A stretch of 64,000 nucleotides of DNA from Paraburkholderia hiiakae (GCF_904848665.1 NZ_CAJHCQ010000031.1:1-64000); one strand, 5' to 3'; counted from the stretch's first letter, positions 39,213 to 50,624 are shown. Translations and numbers: made by a program. Notes: generated by a model from the letters alone, not told the origin.

Positions 39213-40420
39213 GCGCCCATCGCGGCCCATCCGAGTGGCGCTTCGCATGGCGCGGTCTCGATGCATCGGGCGCGGCGAAGCGTGGCACGGTGATTGCGCT
39301 CGACGCCACCGCTGTGCGCGTCGCGCTCAAGCGCGAGCGCATCACCGTGCTCTCCATCGAGCGCAAGTCGAACGCAGGCGCGCCCAAGGCAAGCCACGCG
39401 GACGTCACGCGCTTTACACGCCAGCTCGCGAGCCTCCTGCGCGCCGGCCTGCCGCTTGCGAATGCGCTCGATCTGCTCGCGCTCTCGCCGGGGCCGCACG
39501 GCATGCCGCGCATCGCCGCTGCGCTCGCGCGCGACATCGCCAGCGGCCTGCGCTTTGCCGACTCGCTCGCTCAGCATCCCGCGCGCTTCAACGCGCTCTA
39601 TTGCCAGCTCGTTGCCGTTGGCGAAGCCTCGGGTGCGCTCGCCGCCATACTCGCCCGCCTCGCCGACGACCGCGAGCGCGCCGCCGCGCAGCGCGCCAAA
39701 GTGCGCGCTGCGCTCACCTACCCCGTCGCGGTGCTGCTGCTCGCATTCGTCATTACCGCGGCGCTGCTGGTCTGGGTCGTGCCCACGTTCAAGCAGATCT
39801 TCGACGGCTTCGGCGCCGCGCTGCCCGCGCCCACGCAGTTCGTGCTGATGCTCTCAGCGGGCGCCGCACGTTGGAGCGTGCCGGCCGTCGTCACTACTGC
39901 GACCGGCGCGCTCGCCGTGCAAGCAGGCTTACGCCGCTCGGAAGCCGCGCGCATCGCGTTCGGAGGCGCGATGCTGAAGCTCCCGCTTTGCGGCGCGCTG
40001 CTCACCACGCTGTGCGCTGCGCGCTGGAGCCGTGCACTCGGCACGCTGCTCGCCGCCGGCACTCCGCTCGCCGACGCCTTCGATTCGCTCGCACACGCGA
40101 GCGGCAACGCATTCTTCGATCGAGCGAGCGCGGGCATCAGCGAGCGCCTGCGGCACGGCGAGCGGCTCGCCGCAGCCATGCGCGCGGCGGGATGTTTTCC
40201 GGTCGACGTCGTTCAACCCGTTGCGGTCGCGGAAGAGTCGGGCGCGCTCGACGCCATGCTGCTCGATGTGGCCTCGCTCGCCGACCGTCAGGTCGACGAA
40301 AAGATCGCGCTCGTGTCGAGCCTGTGCGAGCCGCTCGTGATTGTCGTGCTGGGCGCGCTGGTCGGCGGCCTCGTCGTGGCGATGTATCTTCCCATCATTC
40401 AACTGGGCAACGTGGTGTAG
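39209..40420 (+). CDS. Type IV pilus/type II secretion inner-membrane platform protein (GspF/PilC family)
   Basis: A 403-residue polytopic protein with the duplicated T2SSF domain (about 70-190 and 270-395). The repeats begin FTRQLASLLRAGLPLANALD and WSRALGTLLAAGTPLADAFD. Three to four membrane helices are visible (about 172-195, 210-235, 370-395). It is the platform on which the ATPase acts to extrude pilin. The start overlaps the ATPase stop (ATGA). The N-terminal 60 residues are shorter than in many PilC proteins but contain the expected WRGLDASGAAKRG-like segment. Confidence 0.92.
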   Translation: MSAHRGPSEWRFAWRGLDASGAAKRGTVIALDATAVRVALKRERITVLSIERKSNAGAPKASHADVTRFTRQLASLLRAGLPLANALDLLALSPGPHGMPRIAAALARDIASGLRFADSLAQHPARFNALYCQLVAVGEASGALAAILARLADDRERAAAQRAKVRAALTYPVAVLLLAFVITAALLVWVVPTFKQIFDGFGAALPAPTQFVLMLSAGAARWSVPAVVTTATGALAVQAGLRRSEAARIAFGGAMLKLPLCGALLTTLCAARWSRALGTLLAAGTPLADAFDSLAHASGNAFFDRASAGISERLRHGERLAAAMRAAGCFPVDVVQPVAVAEESGALDAMLLDVASLADRQVDEKIALVSSLCEPLVIVVLGALVGGLVVAMYLPIIQLGNVV

Positions 40421-40448
40421 CATCGCTGCCAGATTCCGGTTCCGTCTC

Positions 40449-41366
40449 ATGCCCGTCCAACTACTTTCCGCGCCAGACACAGCAACGCCGCTCGCCGCCG
40501 CTATCGCCAGCCTGCCCTTCGGCGTGCTCATGGGCTTTACCTTTGCGTTCGGGCTCGTCATCGGCAGCTTTCTCAACGTGGTCGTGCACCGGCTGCCCAT
40601 CATGCTGGAGCGCGCGTGGCGCGCCGATGTGGCCGAAGCGACCGGCACACCCGGCCCGCTCTTCGAAGAAGACGGGCTGCCCGCGCGCTACAACCTCTGG
40701 CTCCCGCGCAGCGCGTGCCCGCACTGCGGCCACGTCTTGCGCGCCTGGGAAAACATTCCGGTGATCAGTTGGGTCGCGCTGCGCGGGCGCTGCTCCCAAT
40801 GTCATGCACGCGTGAGCGTGCGCTATCCGCTCATCGAAATCACAAGCGCGGCTTGCGCCGCCGGCGCATTGCTCGCTTTCGGGCCCACGGGCAAGGCGCT
40901 CGCCGCCTTCGTGCTGTGCGCCACGCTCATCGCCGCGAGCGCCATCGACCTCGAACACCAGATGCTGCACGACGAGATCACCCAGCCGCTGCTGTGGGCC
41001 GGGCTCCTGGTCAACTTTGCGGGCACCTTCGTCACGCTGCGCGAAGCCGTGATTGGCGCGGTCGCGGGTTATCTGGCGCTCTGGTGCGTCTATTGGGTCT
41101 TCAAGCTGTTGCGTGGCGTAGAAGGCATGGGCCACGGCGACTTCAAGCTGCTCGCCGCGCTCGGCGCATGGCTTGGATGGAGCGCGCTGCCGCAGATCAT
41201 CGTGATCGCAGCCGTGGCCGGCGCGCTCGTCGGCATCATCGCTACGTTGACGGGACGCATGCGTTTCGAGGAGCCGCTGCCGTTCGGCCCGTATCTGGCC
41301 GCAGGCGCGCTCATCACATTGTTTGCGGGCACACCGCTGTATGGCGTATTTGCGTGGGGGAACTGA
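40449..41366 (+). CDS. pilD: Prepilin peptidase / N-methyltransferase
   Basis: PilD cleaves the leader of type IV prepilins and pseudopilins and methylates the new N-terminal Phe. It has 305 residues and about eight membrane helices. The N-terminal methyltransferase part has the two Cys pairs CPHC and CSQC (about residues 94-121). The peptidase Asp residues are in AASAIDLEHQMLHDEIT and GVEGMGHGDFKLLAALG, the GxGD-type site. ATG 40449 is the first start giving a proper helix. It is followed by coaE after 4 bp. Confidence 0.96.
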   Translation: MPVQLLSAPDTATPLAAAIASLPFGVLMGFTFAFGLVIGSFLNVVVHRLPIMLERAWRADVAEATGTPGPLFEEDGLPARYNLWLPRSACPHCGHVLRAWENIPVISWVALRGRCSQCHARVSVRYPLIEITSAACAAGALLAFGPTGKALAAFVLCATLIAASAIDLEHQMLHDEITQPLLWAGLLVNFAGTFVTLREAVIGAVAGYLALWCVYWVFKLLRGVEGMGHGDFKLLAALGAWLGWSALPQIIVIAAVAGALVGIIATLTGRMRFEEPLPFGPYLAAGALITLFAGTPLYGVFAWGN

Positions 41367-41370
41367 TCAA

Positions 41371-41991
41371 ATGTTCGCGGTCGGATTGACGGGTGGCATC
41401 GGCAGCGGCAAGTCCACCGTTGCGGATTGCTTTGCAGCGCGCGGCGTGACGATCGTCGACACTGATCTCATCGCGCATCGTATTACCGCGCCGCATGGCG
41501 TCGCGATGGCGCAGATCGCCGTGGAATTCGGCCCCGAATTCGTCGCGCCGGACGGCTCGATGGACCGCGCGCGCATGCGTACGCTCGTGTTCGGCGACGA
41601 AGCCGCGCGCAAGCGGCTCGAGGCCATCACCCATCCGCTGATCCGCTCCGAGACCGAACGCGAAACGCGAGAGGCCAGCGGGCCTTACGTGATCGTGGTC
41701 GTGCCCTTGCTCGTGGAGTCGGGTACCTGGAAGACACGCGTCGATCGCGTGCTTACCGTCGATTGCAGTGTGGAAACCCAGATCGCCCGCGTCATGCGCC
41801 GCAACGGCTTCACACGTGAGCAGGTGCTCGCGATCATCGCGCGACAGGCCACGCGCGAGGCACGCCTCGCGGCCGCCGACAACGTGGTGGTCAACGACAA
41901 CGGGGCAACGCTCGAAACGCTCGGCCAGGACGTCGACGGATTGCATCAGGCGTATCTCAAGCTCGCTGCCGCAAAGGGCAGTAAAGCGTAA
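41371..41991 (+). CDS. coaE: Dephospho-CoA kinase
   Basis: CoaE phosphorylates dephospho-CoA at the 3' hydroxyl, the last step of coenzyme A synthesis. It has 206 residues. The P-loop is GLTGGIGSGKSTV (about 6-18), the acidic site DTDLIAHRI follows, and the lid region contains RVMRRNGFTREQ. A purine-rich site (GGGGGAA) precedes ATG. The arrangement pilD-coaE-zapD-yacG is conserved in many beta- and gammaproteobacteria. Confidence 0.97.
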   Translation: MFAVGLTGGIGSGKSTVADCFAARGVTIVDTDLIAHRITAPHGVAMAQIAVEFGPEFVAPDGSMDRARMRTLVFGDEAARKRLEAITHPLIRSETERETREASGPYVIVVVPLLVESGTWKTRVDRVLTVDCSVETQIARVMRRNGFTREQVLAIIARQATREARLAAADNVVVNDNGATLETLGQDVDGLHQAYLKLAAAKGSKA

Positions 41992-42177
41992 AGCGCACCA
42001 CCCGCGCGCAAGAAACTCACGCTCGCCGCGCCAGTCGAAAACGCATCGCGGGACAACGCACGGGGCAAATTAGCGGGACACATCGGCACAGGGCCAAGCC
42101 GGCGCGATTGCGACCGTAGTCCCACGGCATTAGAATGTCCTGCAATCCGTCACCTACCACGCCCGAGGCGAGCGCGC

Positions 42178-42933
42178 TTGATTCTTTACGAGTATCCCTT
42201 CAACGAGCGAATCCGAACGCTGCTGCGCCTCGAGGACCTGTTCGAGCGCTTCACGTTTTTCCTGACCCAGGAGGATCCGAGGGAACATCACGTCGCGCTC
42301 ACGACGCTCTTCGAAATCGCCGAAGTCGCAGGCCGCGCCGACCTGAAGTCGGACCTCATGAAGGAACTCGAGCGGCAGCGTCAAACGCTTGCGCCGTTCC
42401 GCGGCAACCCCGGCATCGAGCAGAATGCACTCGAAACCGTGCTGGGCGAAATCGAGCAAACGCTAGCCGGCCTCACGCAGATGCAAGGCAAGACGGGCCA
42501 GCATTTGATGGACAATGAGTGGCTCACGAGCATCCGCAGCCGCGCGATCATTCCCGGCGGCACCTGCAAGTTCGATCTGCCTTCGTATTACGCGTGGCAG
42601 CAGTTGCATCCCGATCAACGTCGTCAGGACATCGCGAAGTGGGTCACGCCGCTGCTGCCGCTGCGCGACGCCGCCGCCATCGTGCTGCGCCTCGCGCGCG
42701 AGTCGGGCCAGGCGTCGAAGGTGATGGCCATGCAGGGCAGCTATCAGCAGATGCTGTCGGGCCGTGCGTATCAGCTCATGCAAGTACGCGTGGCACCGGA
42801 ATTGCGCATGATTCCCGAAGCGAGCGCCAACAAGTACATGCTCTGGGTGCGCTTCACCGTGCAGGATGGCGATCTGCGTCCGCGAGCCGTCGATCAGGAC
42901 GTGCCGTTCCAGCTTACGCTCTGCAGCCTCTGA
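42178..42933 (+). CDS. zapD: Cell division protein ZapD
   Basis: ZapD (YacF) cross-links FtsZ protofilaments and stabilises the Z ring. It has 251 residues with a TTG start (MILYEYPFNERIRTLLRLED), preceded by GAGGCGAG; the N-terminal pattern fits the family exactly from this codon. Further family segments are REHHVALTTLFEIAEVAGR and SIRSRAIIPGGTCKFDLP. The protein is all-helical in its N-domain with a C-terminal beta domain, as known for the family. A 186-bp gap separates it from coaE. ftsZ, its partner, is 9 kb downstream in the window. Confidence 0.96.
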   Translation: MILYEYPFNERIRTLLRLEDLFERFTFFLTQEDPREHHVALTTLFEIAEVAGRADLKSDLMKELERQRQTLAPFRGNPGIEQNALETVLGEIEQTLAGLTQMQGKTGQHLMDNEWLTSIRSRAIIPGGTCKFDLPSYYAWQQLHPDQRRQDIAKWVTPLLPLRDAAAIVLRLARESGQASKVMAMQGSYQQMLSGRAYQLMQVRVAPELRMIPEASANKYMLWVRFTVQDGDLRPRAVDQDVPFQLTLCSL

Positions 42934-42982
42934 AACCGAACGCGGCGCCGCGCCAGACCCAACGCAACCAAAGTTCTATCGC

Positions 42983-43177
42983 ATGACCACTGTTGTCAAA
43001 TGTCCGACCTGCGGCAAAGAAGTCCGCTGGGTGCCGGAAAACCGCTTCCGGCCTTTCTGCTCCGAGCGTTGCAAGCAAATGGATCTCGGCGCATGGGCGG
43101 CCGAAAAGTACCGCATTGGCGGCGCCGACGACGAAACGCCGCCTGAAGAGGCGCCGCCCACGGATACGCGCCAATAA
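42983..43177 (+). CDS. yacG: DNA gyrase inhibitor YacG (zinc-binding)
   Basis: A 64-residue zinc protein. Four Cys ligands are visible in VKCPTCGKEVRW and FCSERCKQMDLGAWA, the YacG pattern. In E. coli the protein binds GyrB and inhibits supercoiling. The C-terminal tail is acidic and Pro-rich. The start ATG 42983 gives MTTVVKCPTCG. It lies 49 bp after zapD and is followed by a strong terminator. Confidence 0.95.
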   Translation: MTTVVKCPTCGKEVRWVPENRFRPFCSERCKQMDLGAWAAEKYRIGGADDETPPEEAPPTDTRQ

Positions 43178-43209
43178 GTACCTGTAAGCGACGCGACGCG
43201 CGCCAAACA

Positions 43210-43245
43210 AAAAAGGCCGCTGTGCATCACGCACAGCGGCCTTTT
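43210..43245. terminator. Bidirectional intrinsic terminator
   Basis: AAAAGGCCGCTGTGC pairs with GCACAGCGGCCTTTT around ATCAC. T runs are on both strands, between convergent yacG and the Nudix gene. Confidence 0.93.
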
Positions 43246-43268
43246 GCATCGCAGTGGCCCGTAAAGTG

Positions 43269-43700
43269 TTACTCCGCAGCCAGCCACTCCAGCACGGGAA
43301 TCGTCGCGGGCAAGAGCGGCTCGACGCTCGCCGGCAACGACTGCCAGACAAACGCCTGACCTTCACGGCCATGCGGCTCGCCAGTCCACTCAGTCACCTT
43401 GCAGAAATAGAGCCGCACATAGGCATGCGGATAATCGTGCTCGAGCGTGTGCCACAAGTGGCACGCCTTCACGTCGATGCCCAGTTCCTCGTGCAGCTCG
43501 CGCGCAAGCGCGGCTTCGACCGTTTCGCCCGCTTCCAGCTTGCCGCCCGGAAACTCCCAGTAGCCTGCATACGGTTTGCCTTCGGGGCGCTGCGCGAGCA
43601 GATAGCGGCCATCGGGCTGCACCAGCACGCCCACCGCGACTTCTGTCACGGGGCGTGCGTTTGCGGATGCGTCCTTTGCGGCGTTGCCTTCGGCGCTCAT
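43269..43700 (-). CDS. MutT-type Nudix hydrolase (8-oxo-dGTP diphosphatase-like)
   Basis: A 143-residue Nudix protein. After a short polar N-terminus the core starts VTEVAVGVLVQPDGRYLLAQRPEGKP-like sequence typical of MutT. The Nudix box runs from GGKLEAGETVEAAL to ARELHEELGI (about 53-75), complete with the catalytic Glu residues. The YWEFPGGK motif before it is the 8-oxo-dGTP type. ATG 43700 overlaps the stop of the DUF815 gene (ATGA). Sanitising oxidised nucleotides is the likely role; other Nudix substrates are possible. Confidence 0.9.
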   Translation of the reverse strand: MSAEGNAAKDASANARPVTEVAVGVLVQPDGRYLLAQRPEGKPYAGYWEFPGGKLEAGETVEAALARELHEELGIDVKACHLWHTLEHDYPHAYVRLYFCKVTEWTGEPHGREGQAFVWQSLPASVEPLLPATIPVLEWLAAE

Positions 43701-44569
43701 GCCTCTTGCGCCTTCTTGCCCGACCAGTCGCGTGCGAACTGCCATGCCACGCGGCCCGAACGCGAGCCGCGCTCCAGCGCCCAGACGAGTGCATCGCCGC
43801 GCGCCGATTCGACTTCGGCGTCGTCGCAGCCGAAATGGCGCAGCCAGTGGCCGACGATCGTCAGATAGTCGTCCTGCTTGAACGGATAGAAGCTCACCCA
43901 AAGGCCAAAGCGCTCGGAGAGCGAAATCTTCTCTTCCACCACTTCACCCGGATGAATCTCGCCGTCGGGCATGTGCTTGTACGTCTCGTTGTCGCTCATG
44001 TACTCAGGCAGCAGATGGCGGCGGTTCGAGGTCGCGTAAATGAGCACGTTGTCCGACTGCGCGGCCACCGAGCCGTCCAGCGCCACCTTCAACGCCTTGT
44101 AGCCCGATTCGCCTTCCTCGAACGAGAGGTCGTCGCAGAACACGATGAAGCGCTCGGGGCGCGTCGAGATCAGATCGACGATATCGCCGAGGTCATGCAG
44201 ATCGTCCTTATCGACTTCGATCAGGCGCAGCCCGTCCTGCGCGTACGCGTTCAGGCACGCCTTGATCAGCGACGACTTGCCGGTACCGCGCGCGCCGGTG
44301 AGCAGCACATTGTTCGCCGGCTTCTTCTGCACGAACTGGCGCGTGTTGCGGTCGATGAGATCTTTCTGTCGGTCGATGTTCTGCAGGTCGTCGAGCGAGA
44401 TCAGCGAGATCGCGGGCACCGGCTGCAGGAAACCGCGCCCCTGGCGCTTGCGCCAGCGAAACGCGACGGCCGCGTTCCAGTCAATATCGGGTGCCGACGG
44501 CGGCAGCACGGCTTCGAGGCGGCCGAGCAGCGCTTCGGCGCGGGTCAGAAACTGTTCGAGCTTGTCCAT
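43697..44569 (-). CDS. DUF815 AAA-type ATPase
   Basis: A 290-residue P-loop protein of the DUF815 family. Walker A is TGARGTGKSSLIKA (about 95-108) and Walker B is FIVFCDDLSFEEGE. Further downstream are YATSNRRHLLPEYM (sensor-like) and FGLWVSFYPFKQDDYL. The family is conserved in proteobacteria but its role is not known; the AAA-like fold suggests an energy-dependent remodelling task. It is coupled to the Nudix gene by a four-base overlap and follows argJ after 16 bp. Confidence 0.88.
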   Translation of the reverse strand: MDKLEQFLTRAEALLGRLEAVLPPSAPDIDWNAAVAFRWRKRQGRGFLQPVPAISLISLDDLQNIDRQKDLIDRNTRQFVQKKPANNVLLTGARGTGKSSLIKACLNAYAQDGLRLIEVDKDDLHDLGDIVDLISTRPERFIVFCDDLSFEEGESGYKALKVALDGSVAAQSDNVLIYATSNRRHLLPEYMSDNETYKHMPDGEIHPGEVVEEKISLSERFGLWVSFYPFKQDDYLTIVGHWLRHFGCDDAEVESARGDALVWALERGSRSGRVAWQFARDWSGKKAQEA

Positions 44570-44585
44570 GTGATAAAGGCGTGAA

Positions 44586-45827
44586 TCAGGAGCGGTAATC
44601 GGCGTTGATGCTTACGTAGTCGTGCGAGAGGTCGCAGGTCCAGATCGTGGCCTGCGCGTCGCCGCGGCCAAGCAGCACGCGAATCAGGATCTCGCTCTTC
44701 TTCATGACGCGCTGGCCGTCTTCTTCGCGGTATGCCGGGTTGCGGCCGCCCGCCTTGGCGACGAGCACGTCGTCGAGATAGAGGTCGATTTTGTCGACGT
44801 CGAGATCCGTCACGCCCGCATAGCCGATCGCGGCGAGGATACGCCCGAGGTTAGGGTCCGAGGCGTAGAACGCCGTCTTCACGAGCGGCGAGTGGCCGAT
44901 TGCATACGCAATCTGGCGGCACTCGGCCACGTCCTTGCCACCTTCCACCTGCACGGTCATGAACTTGGTCGCGCCTTCGCCGTCGCGCACGATCAGTTGC
45001 GAGAGTTCCTGGGCGACGGCCGTCACGGCGTCGCGTAGCGCGGCGTAGGCGGGCGCATCCGTCGACGTGATCGCGGGCAGGCTCGACTTGCCCGAAGCGA
45101 TCATGATGAATGAGTCGTTGGTCGAGGTATCGCCGTCGATGGTGACGCAGTTGAACGAGCGGTCGGCCACGTGCTTCACGAGCTCGTCGAGCACGGGTTG
45201 CGCGACGTTCGCATCGAAGGCGAGGAAGCCGAGCATGGTCGCCATGTTCGGCTTGATCATGCCCGCGCCCTTGCTGATGCCCGTGAACGTGATCGTGTGG
45301 CCGTCGAGCGTGACCTGACGCGACACGGCCTTCGGCAGCGTGTCGGTCGTCATGATGGCCTGCGCGGCGTCGTACCAGTTTGCGGCCTTGCGGCTGTCCA
45401 GTGCAGCGGGCAGCCCTGCCTTCAGACGGTCGATGGGCAGCGGCTCGAGAATCACGCCCGTCGAGAACGGCAGCACCTGCGATGACTCGAGGCCGGCGAG
45501 GCGCGCGAGTTCATCGCAGGTCTCACGCGCGTGCTTCATGCCCGGCTCGCCGGTGCCCGCGTTCGCATTGCCGGTGTTCACCACCAGCGCGCGAATGCCC
45601 TTGCCGCCTGCGCGCACCTTCGCGAGATGCTCGCGGCACACCGTCACCGGCGCGGCGCAGAAGCGGTTCAGCGTGAATACGCCGGCCACGCTCGCGCCTT
45701 CGTCGACGGAAATCACCAGGACGTCCTTGCGATTGGGCTTGCGGATGTTGGCTTCCGCCCAGCCGAGCGTCACGCCGGCGACCGGATGAAGTTGAGCGGG
45801 ATCAATCGAGGGGAAATTGACAGCCAT
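44586..45827 (-). CDS. argJ: Glutamate N-acetyltransferase / amino-acid acetyltransferase (ornithine acetyltransferase)
   Basis: ArgJ moves the acetyl group from N-acetylornithine to glutamate, recycling it in arginine synthesis. It has 413 residues. The self-cleavage region KGAGMIKPNMATMLGF is intact, with the Thr that becomes the nucleophile of the beta chain after processing. FTLNRFCAAPV and VVNTGNANAGTGEPG near the N-terminus and TIDGDTSTNDS in the middle are family signatures. ATG 45827 gives MAVNFPSIDPAQL; an upstream in-frame codon is less likely. It lies 120 bp after secA on the same strand. Confidence 0.97.
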   Translation of the reverse strand: MAVNFPSIDPAQLHPVAGVTLGWAEANIRKPNRKDVLVISVDEGASVAGVFTLNRFCAAPVTVCREHLAKVRAGGKGIRALVVNTGNANAGTGEPGMKHARETCDELARLAGLESSQVLPFSTGVILEPLPIDRLKAGLPAALDSRKAANWYDAAQAIMTTDTLPKAVSRQVTLDGHTITFTGISKGAGMIKPNMATMLGFLAFDANVAQPVLDELVKHVADRSFNCVTIDGDTSTNDSFIMIASGKSSLPAITSTDAPAYAALRDAVTAVAQELSQLIVRDGEGATKFMTVQVEGGKDVAECRQIAYAIGHSPLVKTAFYASDPNLGRILAAIGYAGVTDLDVDKIDLYLDDVLVAKAGGRNPAYREEDGQRVMKKSEILIRVLLGRGDAQATIWTCDLSHDYVSINADYRS

Positions 45828-45898
45828 GGTGGCGACCTGTCGAAATGGCGATGCCGGCCAGGGCGCTGGAGCCTGGCCGGCATCGGGATTCAAAACGC

Positions 45899-45922
45899 AA
45901 GGCCCGCCATAAGGAGCGGGCC
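45899..45922 (-). terminator. Possible terminator after secA
   Basis: GGCCCGC (45901-45907) pairs with GCGGGCC (45916-45922). On the - strand a weak TTGCGTTTT follows, 26 bp past the secA stop. Confidence 0.45.
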
Positions 45923-45947
45923 ACCGGAATCTACGTTCAAGCCTGCG

Positions 45948-48752
<2,805 letters not shown>

Positions 48753-48808
48753 CGGATCGGTGTCTGCGTCGCGGCTTCGGCCGGGATTCCTGAGGGTGGG
48801 TTCAGCGG

Positions 48809-48820
48809 GTTGTGCACAAC
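48809..48820. promoter_or_regulatory. 12-bp perfect palindrome upstream of secA
   Basis: GTTGTGCACAAC is self-complementary. It sits 57-68 bp before the secA start and three bases from a second palindrome. Operator function is inference. Confidence 0.5.
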
Positions 48821-48823
48821 GTC

Positions 48824-48837
48824 TGCCGACGTCGGCA
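48824..48837. promoter_or_regulatory. 14-bp perfect palindrome upstream of secA
   Basis: TGCCGACGTCGGCA is self-complementary. It sits 72-85 bp before the secA start. It could be a dimeric regulator site; no known regulator is assigned. Confidence 0.5.
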
Positions 48838-49116
48838 CTACGCATCCGGACCGGAGGGACCTCGGCGGCTTTAGCCCAAAATGGTGGATTCGAATCGGGC
48901 ATTTTAGCACGCGCCCTCTCGCCCGCCTGTGTCAGCGCAAAGACGGCTCTGGCGCGCGCGGTGCCCGCGCGGACGGCCTTCCCGCCATGCGGCGAAGGGC
49001 CGCGATGCGGCCCTGGCCGAATGGCCTGAAGGCGCTTGGATGAGGGGTGCGCAGGCTACAATGACGGCATCGCAGGCAACGAGATGCCGCTTGCGCTCTC
49101 CCATCCCTTACGCCAC

Positions 49117-49590
49117 ATGAGCCGTTTCTCGCCGTTTTCAAGGTCCAGGGGACCACGCGCCCCGCAGCCGCTCGCCGAAGTGCTGAGCCGCACGGACGCG
49201 TTCGCGCCGCTGCGCGCCGGCGTCGAGCAGATCGCGGCCATTCAGCGCGACCTGAACGCACTGCTGCCCGACTATCTCGCGGCGAGCGTGGAGCCCGGCT
49301 TCATCAAGGACGGCACGCTGGCCCTTTTCACGGCGCACAACGCGCTCGCGGCGCGGCTGCGGCATCTGGAGCCGCGGCTAGTGGCCGACCTGCAGGCGCG
49401 CGGCTGGGCGTTGAACAGCGTGCGCATCCGTGTGCGCCCGCAAGCCGTGAAAGATCCCGCGCCGCCCAAGCAGGCGCGCATGACACCGGCTGGCGCAGCA
49501 GCGCTTCAGGCACTCAGCGAAACGCTGGAGGCGTCGCCGCTGCAGGCAGCCCTCGCGAAGATGGCGGCGCGCCACACGCGAAAGCGCTGA
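49117..49590 (+). CDS. DUF721 domain protein
   Basis: A 157-residue protein with the DUF721 pattern: PQPLAEVLSRTDAFAPLRAGV near the N-terminus, then LPDYLAASVEPGFIKDGTL and FTAHNALAARLRHLEPRL, ending with the RIRVRP strand. The family is often found next to secA or lpxC in proteobacteria, as here, and has been compared with DciA-like proteins; no function is assigned. Two in-frame starts compete: 49084 (MPLALSHP, nearer to a possible promoter) and 49117 (MSRFSPF). I give the shorter. Confidence 0.8.
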   Translation: MSRFSPFSRSRGPRAPQPLAEVLSRTDAFAPLRAGVEQIAAIQRDLNALLPDYLAASVEPGFIKDGTLALFTAHNALAARLRHLEPRLVADLQARGWALNSVRIRVRPQAVKDPAPPKQARMTPAGAAALQALSETLEASPLQAALAKMAARHTRKR

Positions 49591-49640
49591 TCCAGCGCGC
49601 GCAATCTTACGAAACTGCGCAGCGAAGCCCGCAAAAAGAA

Positions 49641-49668
49641 AAAGGGCAGCATATAGCTGCCCTTTTTA
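49641..49668. terminator. Bidirectional intrinsic terminator
   Basis: AAAGGGCAGC pairs with GCTGCCCTTT around ATATA, with T/A runs on both sides. It serves the DUF721 gene and lpxC, which converge. Confidence 0.92.
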
Positions 49669-49689
49669 CTGGCGAGACGCGCTCGAAAC

Positions 49690-50607
49690 TCAGGCGAATG
49701 CCGTCTGCGCCTCGTAGCCGAAGCCGCGCGGCGCCTTCTGCGGATCGTCGAACGTGACGATCTCGTAGGCGTCCTCATTCGCGAGCAGCTCGCGCAGCAG
49801 CGCGTTGTTCAGGCCGTGGCCCGACTTGTACGCGTCGTACGCCGCCAGCAGCGGATGGCCGACCACGTAGAGGTCGCCGATCGCGTCGAGCATCTTGTGT
49901 TTCACGAACTCGTCGTCGTAGCGCAGGCCGTCGTTGTTCAGGATGCGGTACTCGTCCAGCACGATCGCGTTGTCCATGCTGCCGCCGCGCGCGAGGCCCA
50001 GCTCGCGCATCATCTCGACTTCATGTGCGAAGCCGAACGTGCGGGCCCGCGCGATCTCGCGCACGTACGAGGTATTCGCGAAATCCACTTCGAGCGCCTG
50101 GCCCGTCTTGTCGACGGCCGGGTGGCGGAAATCGATCGTGAACTTGAGCTTGAAGCCGAAGTAAGGCTCGAGGCGTGCGAACTTGTCGCCGTCGCGGATC
50201 TCCACCGGCTTCTTGACCTTGATGAACTTCTTAGGAGCGTTCTGCTCCTCAATACCCGCCGACTGGATCAGGAACACGAACGAAGCCGCGCTGCCGTCCA
50301 TGATCGGAATTTCTTCGGCGGTCACGTCCACATACAGGTTGTCGATGCCAAGGCCTGCGCAGGCGGACATAAGGTGCTCGATCGTCGAGACACGTGCGCC
50401 GTCTTTCTGCAGCACCGAGGCGAGGCGCGTATCGCCAATCGCCATCGCCGATGCGGGGATGTCAACCGGCGTCGGCAAATCCACACGCGAAAACACGATG
50501 CCCGTGTTCGGCGCCGCCGGACGGAGCGTCAGGTCGACCTTGCGGCCCGAGTGCAGGCCGATGCCGACTGTCTTCACGATTGATTTGATGGTTCGCTGCT
50601 TCAACAT
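49690..50607 (-). CDS. lpxC: UDP-3-O-acyl-N-acetylglucosamine deacetylase
   Basis: LpxC is the zinc deacetylase that commits UDP-acyl-GlcNAc to lipid A. From ATG 50607 it has 305 residues, the standard length, starting MLKQRTIKSIVKTVGIGLHSG. Zinc and catalytic residues are visible: TIEHLMSACAGLGIDN, HKMLDAIGDLYVVGHPL and the final His in KSGHGLNNALL. An alternative ATG five codons earlier (50622) has GGGA at good spacing and may be the true start; that site lies in a hairpin. The C-terminus is typical of LpxC types that are FtsH substrates, but this cannot be shown here. It ends the dcw-peroxiredoxin-lpxC series. Confidence 0.97.
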   Translation of the reverse strand: MLKQRTIKSIVKTVGIGLHSGRKVDLTLRPAAPNTGIVFSRVDLPTPVDIPASAMAIGDTRLASVLQKDGARVSTIEHLMSACAGLGIDNLYVDVTAEEIPIMDGSAASFVFLIQSAGIEEQNAPKKFIKVKKPVEIRDGDKFARLEPYFGFKLKFTIDFRHPAVDKTGQALEVDFANTSYVREIARARTFGFAHEVEMMRELGLARGGSMDNAIVLDEYRILNNDGLRYDDEFVKHKMLDAIGDLYVVGHPLLAAYDAYKSGHGLNNALLRELLANEDAYEIVTFDDPQKAPRGFGYEAQTAFA

Positions 50608-50624
50608 GGTCTTCTTGCTCATTG

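Larger units (their letters stand above)
48753..49116. other. 364-bp gap between divergent secA and DUF721 genes; regulatory region
   Basis: There is no gene. It holds two adjacent perfect palindromes 57-85 bp before the secA ATG, a GC-rich 7-bp stem (48997-49003 with 49007-49013), and TACAAT at 49057-49062 that may be the -10 for the DUF721 gene. No consensus promoter for secA is evident. Confidence 0.6.

Noticed and set aside
48810..48819. DnaA-box-like sequence in the secA upstream region
   Set aside because: Two mismatches to the consensus, a single copy and no other origin features; the palindrome explanation is better.
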